Below, one piece after another: positions 43,228 to 59,332 of a stretch of DNA of 64,000 nt; positions within the stretch are counted from its first letter, which is position 1, and the number at the start of each line of letters is the position of its first letter. Under the pieces are notes generated by a model. That model was not told the DNA's origin and ran no database searches. It was given only the letters and a program-made list of their open reading frames with translations. The DNA is from Podarcis raffonei. Its lineage: Eukaryota; Chordata; Lepidosauria; Squamata; Lacertidae. Location: the NCBI RefSeq assembly GCF_027172205.1, contig NC_070614.1:31372501-31436500 (forward strand), given 5' to 3'. The translations under genes were made by a program, and so were the position numbers.

Positions 43228-46188
43228 GATGAACTCTTGTTTCATAGAAAACTCAGGACCAGGCTACCATGCGTGTTAAAACCTTAACTCTGATTTAACA
43301 TAAGGTGTCCAGTCCCAGACACATAAGATACTGAGACAAAAATGATATTATGGAACAGGGTTATGAGCACAGACTCCTCTGCAACCAAAGGTGAGGGCTG
43401 AATGCATGATGGTATCTCAGGGACACATAGGGATGTTGTTAATGAAGAACTAGCTCTCAGACAGTATAAAATACAGGCCTCAGATGAACATATATTAAAA
43501 TGCAATAAACTGCATCTCCTCCAGATACCCTAAATGGGAGAACACAGTGGGTAAGGGGAAATTACTGTACATGGGGAACACTGAGCTAGTTATACCTCAC
43601 GCAACTATCAGAAATGAGTCTGAGAAGCTCCAGCTGAAACAAGAAGGTTCCAGAAAGACTTATATGGCATTGACATCATCACTATTATTAGTATTAAATA
43701 ATATGGTGGGGTTTTTTTTAGAAACAGGAACATAAATAAATCTAAGTGTCTGTGGTTTATTCTAGCTTAAATATTTTCATGAGCAATGTTTAAGGTGGAA
43801 GTTTACATACTTTGATGGATTTGTGTTGGACTCCTGGGACCAAGGCTTAACAAACACTCCTGCTGCTTTTTGTGGGGCTCCTGAGTCCAAGCAACAAGGA
43901 ACACAATTGGTGATTTGATTGAGGCTCTTGAGACCAAACTCCTAGGAACATAACTGTAACAATAGTAATAAATTTCCACCCCATGGTAAACTCTTCATTC
44001 TGCAAGAGTATAGAAACATTTTCACTGCCTCAGAAGAAAAGGAGGAAGAGATTAAAAGAAAGAAAGAAAAAAGATCCATGGGTGGCTAGAAGAATGCAGA
44101 CCATCTTAAAGTGATAAAGAAATTTCATCTGGAAATTTATTTAAAGGAAAAGAGTGAGATGTTTCTATTTTTATAACTTTAGTGATACCTGTGTAGTTTT
44201 TCTGTAGTTTTTGGAGGGTTAAATCAACTATTGTGTATTATGTAGAATGTGAAATCCTGCTTGTTATGTGTTCTCTCCTCAAACCTATATAGACTGCACA
44301 TAGAAAACCCAGTGACCTGGTTTCCATGACAACCTAAGCCAAATCTTAACTTAGTGAGACTTCACAAATGTGCAATGCCCTGGAAAGAAGATTACAGGAG
44401 CTTTGCTCCTCCGTGCTCCTTTTTACTGTCATCTTAAGCTACTCCAGGTTTTGACTTGCACACCATCCAAACCAGGACTAGTGGTTAGCCTCTCTCCTCA
44501 CCAACCATGAGCTGCAACCAAGAACAAACCTTCACTGCAGCTCCTAGTGAGTTAGGAGAGAGTTTTAGCACTTTGCTTGTCTTGTCTTGTCATAGTGTGG
44601 CAGCAAAAAGATCTGGGGAGCAGCAAAGCAGCTGTAAGCTTCTCTCCAAAAGTCTATACATTTGTACATTTATAAGACTGTGGTCTGTCCACAGTGCACA
44701 TTAAGGTTAAAAACATAAAACAAAGATTAAAACACTTGAAACCTCTGTGATCTCAACTAGGAAGGAGTTCCAAAGCATTGAGCCCAGAATACTGAATACA
44801 TGCCTCCTGGGGAGTATGTGCTTTGTGTCTGAGCCATGTGGAACCACTACCAGTGATTCAGTCAAAGACCTCACTGATCAAAGAGGGGTGTTAGGAAACA
44901 AGCTGTTAAGGTATTGTAGACTCAAGTTGTGATGGGCATTGCACTGGAAATGAACACAAACCCCACAAATTTTAGTCTCGATTATATGGGCACCTAATCA
45001 TCCTCCTATATATAAGTACTACAGAAATTCAGCATCAAAATCTAAGCAATTATCAAAATGTGTGTTGTAAATATGGAGATGATGGCAAGATGCATCAGAC
45101 CTCTCCACATTGTTTCTGCAGACTTCCACATAGACAGAAAATATGCCAAAGATGGACATAGAACTACAGAAGTGGCAGCATCCACCCCACTCAATCGCAA
45201 TTGGCCAAAAGAGGCCTGGGGTGATCATGATGCCACTCTGGCATAAAGGGCATCATTCCCCCCATACCAGGGGTGAGGGAACTGTATTGTGGGCCTGCCT
45301 GCAACCAGGACCATCCTTTAAGATGATCCAGTTTGTGAGCAGCACCATCTACTAGTTTTGAAACATCAGTAGTTTGTTTTTTTATATATATGGTTTTCAG
45401 TTATATACATTTCAATAGTTTTACAATTATTTTATCATTTCAAAACTCGACACATTCCGTGGTTCCTTTATTTTTATTTTTATTTTCATTTCCAGCATAT
45501 TCTAAATTATCTTAACGGATTCTTTCATTCATCTACTTTAATTATATACTCTTATGAAACTGCAGCTTAGTACAACAATTTGTTCATAAATATTCAATAA
45601 TGACCACTCCCCACATTAAATGGGGGGCACCCTTTGTGTGGTTATGTGCAGCCCCCTGGACCCTATGTGGGACCATTACCACAGGCTTGGCTTCGCCTCC
45701 CCCCAGGTGGGATACCTGGAGGTCTCCGCCTACCTCAGTCCATTCTTTAATAAAATGTTTGTTAGCTTGATTTCTTATTTTTCCAGTACATTTTGCCACT
45801 TCTGCATAGTCCATAAGTTTTTGTATCCATTCTTCTTTTGTTGATTCTTCTTTTTCTTTCAACTTTTGGGCAAATAACTTTCTTGCCGTCGTAGTAGCAT
45901 ACATGAATAAATTTCAATGCTCATTGGGTAGCTCTACCCCTATAATTCCCAGAAGAAAAAAGACTACTTAGCAGTAATTTATTTTAACATATATGGAGTT
46001 GAAAGCTAACATCTCTTTTAGATAAAGATTTATTATTACACTATTTTGTTCACTACATTTTAAAAAATCTATATCCCACAAAAATCATATCTGAAGCAGT
46101 ATTGGATAACAAATATTGATTATTAGAAGAGGACTTAAACCTGTGCTTATCTTCCTGTTTTCTTCTAGAAGCACCAATCATTTTAGTA
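43228..46188. repeat. Unit 3 flank upstream of OR A3
   Basis: This matches 1-535 plus 5530-7881 once the unit 1 copia is removed. It contains the shared L1 relic (45733-45927) and the acceptor ending at 46168. No gene is visible. Confidence 0.8.
45733..45927 (-). mobile_element. Old L1 ORF2 3' relic (unit 3 copy)
   Basis: The unit 3 counterpart of 7426-7620 and 29270-29464, with the same boundaries relative to the A-gene start. Confidence 0.7.
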
Positions 46189-47175
46189 ATGAATGCAAAG
46201 ATAGCCAATGAATCCTCTGTCTCTGAATTTCTACTCCTGGAGTTTTCAGCTGTACGGGAACTGCAGATTCTACACTTCTCTCTGTTCCTGGTATTGTACA
46301 TGGTAATTGTATTTGGGAATCTTCTCATCATCTCTGCCATAGCTTTTGACCACCATCTTCACACTCCCATGTACTTCTTTCTGATGAACTTGGCCATACA
46401 GGACCTAGGGGCTGTTTCTGTCACCATCCCTAAATCGATGGCCAATTCCCTCATGAATATCAGACACATATCTTACGCTGGATGTATTGCTCAAGTTCTT
46501 TCATTTTCCTTTTTCTCATCATCTGATGTTTCCCTTCTTACAGTCATGGCATACGATCGCTATGTTGCCATTTGCCATCCATTACAATATGAAATGGTGA
46601 TGAACAGGGCAGCCTGCAAACAAATGGTTGCTGGTGTGTGGGTCTCTGGCTTTCTCAATGCAGCCATGCACACTAGTGCAACGTTTGTGACTCCTTTCTG
46701 CTCAAACATTGTCAATCAGTTCTTCTGTGAGATTCCACAGTTACTTACACTTGCCTGCTCTAACATATACCTAATGGGAATTGGAGCTATAGTAGTGAGT
46801 GTAATACTTATGTCTGGATGTTTTGTCTTCATTGTTGTCACTTATGTACACATCTTTACTGTGGTTCTGAAAGTCCCTTCTGTTGAGGGAAGGAAAAAGG
46901 CCTTCTCCACTTGCATACCTCACCTGGTTGTCTTCTCCATATTTTGTTTCACAGCAGCATTTGCTTACCTTAGGCCTCCCTCAAAAAATCCATCTAATGG
47001 GGACTTTGCAATAACTGTGATGTATACCATTGTACCACCCATGTTCAATCCAATAATTTACAGCATGAGAAATAAGGAGATTAAAAATGCTGTATCCAAG
47101 CTCTTGGGTGTGAAGCACTCTTCTATTAATATCTTTTCCAGACTTATACTGAAACGGTTACACTTCTCTCTGTAG
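46189..47175 (+). CDS. Olfactory receptor, family 14-like (A3, 328 aa)
   Basis: The third type-A receptor is intact, with sequon NES, GN in TM1, MAYDRYVAIC, loop-2 cysteines, KAFSTCIPHLVV and NPIIYSMRNKEIK. It agrees with A1 in the middle of the protein (FSFFSSS, LNAAMHT, LMGIGA) but with A2 near TM6-TM7 (TAAFAYLRPPSKNPS). The three A copies therefore do not form a simple tree. The start is set by the conserved acceptor 20 bases upstream, and an upstream stop in frame excludes a longer protein. Confidence 0.95.
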   Translation: MNAKIANESSVSEFLLLEFSAVRELQILHFSLFLVLYMVIVFGNLLIISAIAFDHHLHTPMYFFLMNLAIQDLGAVSVTIPKSMANSLMNIRHISYAGCIAQVLSFSFFSSSDVSLLTVMAYDRYVAICHPLQYEMVMNRAACKQMVAGVWVSGFLNAAMHTSATFVTPFCSNIVNQFFCEIPQLLTLACSNIYLMGIGAIVVSVILMSGCFVFIVVTYVHIFTVVLKVPSVEGRKKAFSTCIPHLVVFSIFCFTAAFAYLRPPSKNPSNGDFAITVMYTIVPPMFNPIIYSMRNKEIKNAVSKLLGVKHSSINIFSRLILKRLHFSL

Positions 47176-50922
<3,747 letters not shown>

Positions 50923-51900
50923 ATGAAGGAGAAAATAAGTAATGAATCCTCTGTCTCTGAATTTCTGCTCCTGGAGTTCTCAGCAATACGAGAACTGCAG
51001 ATTCTACACTTCTCTCTGTTCCTGGCATTGTATCTGGCAACTGTATTTGGGAATCTTCTCATCATCTCTGCTGTAGCTTTTGACCACCACCTTCACACTC
51101 CCATGTACTTCTTTCTGATGAACTTGGCCATACAGGACCTTGGGGCTGTTTCAGTCACCATCCCCAAATCCATTGTGAATTCTCTCATGAATACCAGACA
51201 CATTTATTACAGTGGATGCGTTGCTCAAGTTCTTTTATTTGCTTTCTTTGTATCATCTGATTTTTCCCTTCTTACAGTCATGGCATATGATCGCTATGTT
51301 GCCATTTGCAATCCATTACAATATGAAATGTTGATGAACAAGGCAGCCTGCAAACAAATGGTTGCTGGTGTGTGGGTCGCTGGCCTTCTGTATGCTGTCA
51401 TGCACACGAGTGCAACTTTTGCAACCCCTTTCTGCTCAAACATTGTCAATCAGTTCTTTTGTGAGATCCCACAGTTACTTACACTTGCCTGCTCAAATTT
51501 CTACCTAATGGAAATTGGAGCTATAGTGGTGAGTATAATACTTGTGTCTGGATGTTTTGTCTTCATTGTTGTCACTTATGTGTACATCTTTACTGCAGTT
51601 CTAAAAATTCCTTCTGTTGAGGGCAGGAAAAAGGCGTTCTCCACTTGCATACCCCACCTTGTTGTCTTCTCTGTATTTTGTTTCACTGCATGTTTTGCTT
51701 ACCTTAAGCCTCCCTCTAAGACTCCATCTGATGGGGACTTTGCATTAACTGTGATGTACAGTCTTGTACCACCCATGTTCAATCCAATAATCTACAGCAT
51801 GAGGAATAAGGAGATAAAAAATGCATTATCAAAACTGTTGGGTTTGAGGAAATCTCCTCTAGAGATATTTTCCAGGGTTGTTCTGAAAAGGTGTAATTAA
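50923..51900 (+). CDS. Olfactory receptor, family 14-like (B3, 325 aa)
   Basis: The type-B receptor of unit 3 is intact, with FGNLLII, HHLHTPMY, MAYDRYVAIC, both loop-2 cysteines, KKAFSTCIPHL and NPIIYSMRNKEIK. Private changes include HIYYSGC before TM3, FAFFVSSDFS in TM3, TYVYIF in TM5 (other copies have TYVHIF) and ACFAYLKPPSK. The C-terminus is RKSPLEIFSRVVLKRCN. The start at 50923 follows the acceptor GTTTTCTTCCAG by 20 bases. The frame runs open 44 codons upstream as in B2; I do not include that intronic part. Its 3' flank diverges from that of B1 and B2 after about 30 bases, then is collinear again. Confidence 0.95.
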   Translation: MKEKISNESSVSEFLLLEFSAIRELQILHFSLFLALYLATVFGNLLIISAVAFDHHLHTPMYFFLMNLAIQDLGAVSVTIPKSIVNSLMNTRHIYYSGCVAQVLLFAFFVSSDFSLLTVMAYDRYVAICNPLQYEMLMNKAACKQMVAGVWVAGLLYAVMHTSATFATPFCSNIVNQFFCEIPQLLTLACSNFYLMEIGAIVVSIILVSGCFVFIVVTYVYIFTAVLKIPSVEGRKKAFSTCIPHLVVFSVFCFTACFAYLKPPSKTPSDGDFALTVMYSLVPPMFNPIIYSMRNKEIKNALSKLLGLRKSPLEIFSRVVLKRCN

Positions 51901-52684
51901 AGGAAGTTCCTGGAATATAGCATCATTTCAAGTTAAATCTTCCTGATAAATTTATATATGCAGACTCAACATCTGCCCTGTGTCACATGGTCATCTTGCA
52001 TTCCTTTGCTTGTCAGATTACATGGCATGTTGATAATCCATTTATGTATGTATGTTGAAGTTTATACCCCATTGTTCACTTGCATGGTTTTCATCTCAGT
52101 AGCACTTCTCAGTAGCACTTAATTCTCTGGTTTATGGATAGTAACAGGTCATGTTTCCTGTCTACTCTGTCACCCCACATCATGCAAAGAGCCATTTTAA
52201 CAGACTATTCTGGTTTTCAAGGGAGTGACAGCACCTAGATGAAATGATTTTTGGTGTTGCCTGGATTTCACAGATTTACTGGAATATCACATGCTCACAT
52301 ATCTGAATTAACATCTCAGCAAAAAGTACATGCATCTTGGAGGCAGTCAGAAATACAAACACTGACCTGTGATAGGGAAGTGTCAGAATGCATGGGAAAT
52401 AATACAACCTCTTTGCAAAAATATGTTGCCATCTAAAGGAAGCTCAGGAGAAAACACAAAAGAGACACACCTCCTCACCCACCAGTGTAGATTTTTACAT
52501 CACTCCTGAAACAAGAACCGAACAGTGACCAGAGGAATTCACCATTCCCTTAGAAACAAATGGAAGTGTGATGGAATAGCAGCATAGATAAATGTGACTG
52601 CAATGGACAGAACTTGAGTCAGCAGCAGTCAGAGTTTGTTAGAACATCAACCAATCTGGAAAAACTGGTGAGTAAAAAAGAAAG
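51901..52684. repeat. B3 3' flank and start of the unit 3 tail
   Basis: This flank is collinear with 14047-14734 plus 20258-20346 in unit 1. It is more diverged than the B1/B2 pair in the first 300 bases. No gene is visible. Confidence 0.75.
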
Positions 52685-53145
52685 TGTTACGATATAGAAG
52701 CAATGTGGCTACGAGCTGCTAGCTTGAAAACAAAACATGATGGAATGTTAGGACTGTTCTGTGGGAAACAGAGGGACAGTCAATTCACAGTGCGAAGCAC
52801 CGGAATTAGCTCAGAGTGTAATATGAGCTCTTCCATTTGTTCCTGTACAGGAAGTGCAGAAAGTGTTTGCTAATAGACTGCTGGAGTTTGAAGAGAGCAG
52901 TCATGTTTTTGTAATGCTGCAAAGACAGAAAGAAAGGCATGTAAATACGTTTCTGTCTATCTCTTTCCCCTGCCAGGGGGGGCAGGGAAAAAGAGGGGGG
53001 GTGTTGTTCTCATGCTGAGAAGGATCGCCTATTGCGACCTAGCCTGGATCTTGCTGGGGAATGCAGCCAGGGAGGTCAACAGGAGATCAAGCCGGGTGCC
53101 TGGGCGAGTTGCCAGTTTCTCCTGATATGGGCTTGATTTCTGACA
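52685..53145 (+). mobile_element. Solo LTR, related to the second copia family
   Basis: A 461-bp block beginning TGTTACGATATAG and ending GATTTCTGACA, without internal sequence. Read on the + strand it aligns with the minus-strand LTR of 38445-41983: shared GGCATGTAAATAC, TTTCTGTCT, GATCTTGC and GGAGGTCAACA. It is more diverged than the LTR pair is from itself. Units 1 and 2 have an empty site (AAAAAATACAGAACTTTGC). The flanking 5-mers match only imperfectly. It is probably left by recombination between the two LTRs of an older insertion. Confidence 0.82.
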
Positions 53146-53244
53146 TAAAGAACTTTGCTGTCAAACAGTTTGGGATTGTATGCCAGTTAGATAGGCACTG
53201 TTTGTCATTTAGACGGCAACCTGGAGAGAGAAGGACCTATTCTG

Positions 53245-55168
53245 TTTTGTTTTTCCCCCAATAATATTTATTAAAGTTTTTTTTTAAAAAAATGCAACAG
53301 AAGAAACAACAACAACAACATCAAGAAAAATAAAAACGGTCAGACAACAAAAAAAGAAAATACACAAAAATACAGTAAACCTTCAATGACTTAACTTCAT
53401 TTGCTTGTTTCTTTGACCTCCTCACACCTCCCTTTTTTGTATTCTTCTTCAATTAGCTATTTCAGCAAATCCTTTCCATCTTTCCCCAATTTTTATCCAT
53501 TAATTTATCTTAACATAATATAATTTTACCTTTCCTCATTTCCTTCAACAATCTATTTGACTTAAGTCCTTTATGATATTTATGCAAAAGTCACATAACT
53601 TCATTCCAGCCTCCTTCTAGACTTTCTCAATTTTACTATGTTTCTGTAGATAAACTTTAAATTTCTTCCAATCTTCTTCCACCGACTCTTCTCCCTGGTC
53701 CCGGATTCTGCCTGTCATTTCCGCCATTTCCATGAGATCCATCACCTTCATCTGCCATTCTTCCCGGGTGGGTAGATCTTGTGTCTTCCAATATTTTGCG
53801 ATCAGTATTCTTGCTGCTGTTGTGGCATACATAAAGAAAGTTCTATCCTTCTTTGGCACCAATTGGCCGACCATGCCCAGGAGGAAGGCCTCTGGTTTCT
53901 TCAGAAGAAAGGTATTTAAATACCTTTTTTATTTCATTATAGATCATTTCCCAGAAGGTCTTGATCTTTGGGCATGTCCACCAAAGGTGAAAGAATGTAC
54001 CTTCAGACTCTTTACATTTCCAGCATTTATTATCAGGCAAATGGTAGATTTTTGCAAGCTTGACTGGTGTCATGCACCACCTGTAAATCATTTTCATTAT
54101 ATTCTCTCTTAAGGCATTACATGCCGTAAATTTAATACCTGTGGTCCATAACTGTTCCCAGTCAGCCATCATAATATTATGTCCAACATCTTGTGCCCAT
54201 TTAATCATAGCTGATTTCACAGTTTCATCCTGAGTATTCCATTTCAACAGCAAGTTATACATTCTTGACAAATTCTTACTTTTGGAATCTAACAGCAGTG
54301 TTTCCAGTTTTGATTTTTCCATCTGAAATCCAATTTTTTTGTCCAAATTATATGCCTCCATTATTTGATAATAATGGAGCCAATCACACACTTTATTTTT
54401 TATTTTTTCAAAACTCTGTAGTTTCAATCTATCTCCCTCTTGTTCCAAAATTTCCCAATATTTCGGCCATTTGGCCTCCATATTGAGCTTTTACTGAGCT
54501 TTCGCTTCCATTGGAGACAGCCACCTTGGGGTTTTATTTTCAAGCAAATCCTTATATCTTATCCAAACATTAAACAAAGATTTTCTAACGGTATGGTTTT
54601 TGAATGTTTTATGTGCTTTGACCTTATAATACCACAAGTATGCATGCCATCCAAATACATTGTTAAAACCTTCTAAGTCCAACACATCAGTGTTTTCAAG
54701 AAGCAACCATTCTCTCAACCAGCACAAAGCGGCTGATTCATAATAAAGTTTAAAGTCTGGCAGGGCAAATCCACCTCTTTCTTTAGCATCTGTTAATATC
54801 TTAAATTTTATTCGAGGTTTCTTGCCCCGCCAGACAAATCTTGAGATATCTCTCTGCCACTTCTTGAAACAGTCCATTTTGTCTATAATTTGCAATGCTT
54901 GGAACAAAAACAGCATTCTAGGCAATACATTCATTTTTATGGCAGCAATTCGGCCCAGCATTGATAGCTTCAACTTTGACCATATTTCTAAATCCTTTTT
55001 CACTTCCGTCCAACATTTTTCATAGTTATCCTTGAATAAATTCACATTTTTAGCTGTCATATTAATCCCTAAGTATTTCACTTTCTTGACCAGTGTTAAT
55101 CCTGTCTCTTTCTGGAACCTCTCTTTCTCAATCTCTGTTAGATTTTTCTCTAGCACCTTGGTTTTCAT
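53245..55168 (-). mobile_element. L1 LINE, 5'-truncated, with 19-bp target duplication
   Basis: This minus-strand insertion is bounded by GAGAGAAGGACCTATTCTG at 53226-53244 and 55169-55187. Unit 1 has a single copy of the target (about 20431-20449). The 3' end at the left carries an A-rich tail. ORF2 pieces are the end of the RT domain (54491-55168, KYLGINMTAKN ... GWHAYLWYYKVKAHKTF), the C-terminal part with the cysteine motif CWKCKESEGTFFHLWWTC (53843-54481) and the last stretch (53617-53874, MYATTAARILIAKYWK). A stop separates the first two pieces near 54488 and a frame change separates the last two near 53870. It is inactive. Confidence 0.92.
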
Positions 55169-57853
55169 GAGAGAAGGACCTATTCTGATTCGTATTAGGA
55201 ACTACTGTAGCTAAACATGGATAACCAATTTGATTCCTTGAAGGGGAATTAAAAATCTTAGAAGGGGTTGTAAGATAGTTGCTAGGGCAGTGAAACAAAT
55301 GCCCATTGTAAGTGGAAATAGTCTATCCTGAGAAGAAGTTTGAAGGAAAGTGCTGACTGGGGTTTTAAAGTTCAGTGTAAAGAGTGTCTGCCTGAAACGA
55401 CATGCTGTGCCTTACATGAATACGCATGTATAAAATGAAGTGTTGTGCCTTTGAAGAGTAACCATAAAGCTGGAACCCACATGTAAGTGTAAGGAAACTG
55501 AAGTCTCCAGTGTTGTTAATAAGGAGAGCTGTATCTTTTAAACAGAAAATTGGTCATGCTATCCAGTTCCCATTTTCAGTGATAGAGTCTGACACAGTGA
55601 TCACTGACACAAAGTATCAGAATCTTAAACAACAAAACAAAACAAAAACCTAGTGCTTTTAGAAACAAAATACTAGACCGTAATTTTACACTGGAGAAGT
55701 AATTCCACAAAGAGAATGTTGGCATAATTGCGTTCCACCTTAAGAGCAGACGTGTGGAATTATTGTATGTCACATGCCTGTTTACACTCCAGCACAGCTT
55801 GCTGGGAACTTTCGTTTTGTGTATAGCTATTGCTTATGCTGCTTGCTTTGGACATGAAGGGGATCAGACATGTTTTTCTTTTGTCCTGATGTATGCTGAA
55901 TAAACTGCTTGTAAATATGCGCACACATACGTCTGTTGCGTAGTGTTATCTCTGCTGATTAGAACATGCCCTAGCTTTTGAAGTTTCGGTCGCTGAATCA
56001 TGTGGTACCAAGGACTGGAGTTTGTCCGGTACACCAGCTGGTGGGATGGAGCCAGCTGGGGGCCTGCCAATTGCCCCCACTTCCTTGGTTGTATGCCAAC
56101 AGAGAATTGAGGGTCAGCTTCCAAGATCAGATGGAGGCCATCCCATTTACAATATTATGTGAATGCAGAACGTTTTCATGCTCTGGGACTTATTGAAAGA
56201 TGGCACACAATAAGCCACACAAAAGACTTCATACTGAACAGAGGTATCCTTATTTCTTTTAAGGAATAGGCAAGGTGAACATTGCATTTAAATGGAAAAT
56301 ACCAATACACATAAAGAGCTTGTGCTTATGCACATATTTCATATTAAATCTGCCTCCAAGGTGCACCACAAGACTTTTTGGTGCCTTGTGGCAGTCAGTT
56401 GGTAGTTCACTACTCCTCATCTAGTGGCATGTATCAGCAGAGTCTTCACAAATTTCCTGCTCCCATTAGAACAGCTTCTTCCAGAGTCCGCAGTTAATGG
56501 AAAATCTCCTTTTCCACACAGTTCAAAGTAGCAAAGTGTTTATTGTCTCCAGACACAAGACACATAGACACTTCAGACACATAGTAGTGTAAACACTACT
56601 ATGTGTACAGTTCTTCTGGACTTTGAAGTAAAGATATATATGTATAGAGATCTGCTAACACTATCACCATGCTAGCTAATACTGCTTTGTAAGACCTACA
56701 ACCTCTTCCCCTTTCTCTCACAGATTCAGGCCCTGACACACAAGCAGGACAGCAACAGGAAGTGCACAACAAAACCATAATGAAAGCAATGCCCTGGAGA
56801 TTATTATACCTTTGTCTATGTGTAGACATAATTCCTGAAGCAATGGCTCAGTAAGTCATATACTCAACCTCGTTGCTGTTGCCATGGCAACAAAGTGCAC
56901 CTGGCAACCTTATCTCAGAACATTCAGACATGGTGGATGTGCGCCTTAAGACATGAGCCCAAGCACTCTGTAATTTAACCTATTGTTCATATTACACCAA
57001 CAAGACAATGTATCACATTTTTAAAGGAATTGATAGCAGTAAGATATATATGAAATCCTTGCTTGTGATAGTATTATCATAGAACCTGATGAATGACTAC
57101 AGCAAGTTTTTTGAATATGTTCAGGTCACAAATAGAAAAAGAGGTGCTGAATGTAAAACAATTTACCCCTTTCTATATGGGAGACCAATATAAGCAGGAC
57201 AAACCACAAACCCTTAGTCACCATTGCAAGCAAGGGCCTCAAGAACACTCCAAGTATTTTTTTTCTACAGTTGAAATCTATGGTATTTCCTTAGAGTTTA
57301 CACCTGGTTGAAATTTAGTGGTGGCTCTTGCATTGCCCAGAGCTTTTAGCACAGTGAGATAAGCAGTGAGACTGACTGTGAGGTGGTATGTGTGAACTGA
57401 TAGTTTAAAAATTGTTAGTCCCTACAAGTGCATGCACTGAACTGAGATAGGGCAAAATAATACTCTTCAGATGGTTATATATGCTCCTTGCAAGCTAGTG
57501 CCTCTAGCCCCAACTGTTCCTCCATGAGAAATTTCACTGCATGCCACTGAACTAGCGGGGTGGCTGAAAGCAAAGTAAAAATTATAAAGCATTTATGGAA
57601 TAACCCTTAGACTCAAAACAGATCTTTATTTCACATTACAAAATGACTGGGCCACATAACTAGATAAACGAAGATCGCCTGCTGAGCTCTAGTTTAATAG
57701 AAAACTCAGGTCCAGACTACAACATGCAGAACACATTAACTCTGACTTAGCACAAGGTGTTCAGTCTCAGATACAAAAGAGACAGAGACAAAAATGTATG
57801 ATGGCACAGGGTTATGAACATGCGGTACATCCCACTACAACCAAAGGTGATGG
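55169..57853. repeat. Unit 3 tail between two L1 insertions
   Basis: This is collinear with 20450-23021 of unit 1, with a few small length changes (for example an extra segment near 56840-56910). No gene is supported; frames such as 55978-56196 and 57093-57311 recur in unit 1 without a recognisable product. Confidence 0.75.
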
Positions 57854-57856
57854 CTT

Positions 57857-59332
57857 TTGCAACCATTGAATAAAGTTTGTAATGAAATTTTGGAGGGGAA
57901 AAGGGCACCAGAATCGTGGAAAGAGGCCTACATTACACTAATACCAAAAACAGAGACTGAAAAGACTCAACTTAGGAACTACCGTCCCATATCCCTGTTA
58001 AATGTGGATTACATTTTAGCTAAGAGATTGAAAAAAGTACTGATCGAGGAGATTCATAAGGACCAGGCGGGCTTTCTTCCGGGTAGACATCTTTCGGATA
58101 ATCTAAGGAATATAATTGACATTTTGGAGAAGTTAGAAGTGAATATAAACACTAAGGCTGTTTTGATATTTGTGGACGCGGAGAAAGCCTTTGACAACAT
58201 TTCTTGGAACTTTATGAAAAAGAACCTACAGGGTATGGGGGTAGGCCATGGTGTTGAGAATGGTATTGGTGCAATATATTCAGAACAAACGGTTAAACTA
58301 ATTGTAAATAATGTGGTTACAGAACAGTTTAAGATAGAAAAAGGGACACGACAGGGATGCCCAATCTCCCCTCTGCTTTTTATCTCGGTCCTGGAGGTTT
58401 TGCTGAACATGATTAGAAGGGACCGGATGGTTAAAGGTATACAGGTCGGAGCCAAAAAGTTTAAATTAAGAGCGTTTGCAGATGATCTAGTTTTGACACT
58501 ACAGGAGTCAGAATCTAGTACTAAAAGAGTTTTAGAATTAATTCAAGAATTTGGTCAGGTTGCAGGATTTAAATTGAATAAGTTAAAAACCAAAGTTCTT
58601 GAGAAAAACTTAACACCGATAGAGAGAGAAAAGTTCCAGAATGAAACAGGCCTGACTGTGGTTAAGAAAGTGAAATATTTGGGGATTAATATGACAGCAA
58701 AAAATGGGAACTTGTTCAAAGACAATTATGAAAAATGTTGGGCTGAAGTGAAAAAAGATTTAGAAATTTGGTCAAATTTGAAGCTTTCCTTGTTGGGTCG
58801 AATTGCAGCTATAAAGATGAATGTATTGCCTAAAATGTTGTTTTTGTTTCAAACTTTACAAATTTTGGACAAAATGGATTGTTTCAAGAAGTGGCAGAAA
58901 GACATTTCTAAATTTGTCTGGCAGGGCAAGAAGCCTAGAATAAAATTTAAGATATTAACTGATGCAAAGGAAAGAGGTGGATTTGCCCTGCCAGACCTGA
59001 AACTTTATTATGAATCAGCAGCATTTTGCTGGTTGAAAGATTGGCTGCTTCTTGAAAACACAGGCATTTTGGATCTTGAAGGTTTTAACAACGTTTTTGG
59101 GTGGCATGCATATTTGTGGTACGACAAGGTGAAAGCACACAAAGCTTTTAAAAATCATATTGTCAGGAGAGCACTGTTTAATGTTTGGACTAGATATAAA
59201 GATCTACTGGAAAATAAAACTCCAAGGTGGTTGTCACCAATGGAGGCTAAGGCTCAGAGAAAACTTAACATGGCCAAAATATTGGGAAATTTTGGAACTA
59301 GAAGGGGACAGATTGAAACTGCAGAGTTTTGA
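57857..59332 (+). pseudogene. L1 ORF2 reverse transcriptase part (491 aa)
   Basis: The open frame holds L1 RT domains from finger to thumb with the catalytic FADDL near residue 210 and GTRQGCPISPLLF near 165. The endonuclease domain is absent because of 5' truncation. The reading frame leaves ORF2 at about 59270, and the last 20 or so residues are out of frame. The C-terminal part follows in the frame that is open over 59160-60038. Confidence 0.88.
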
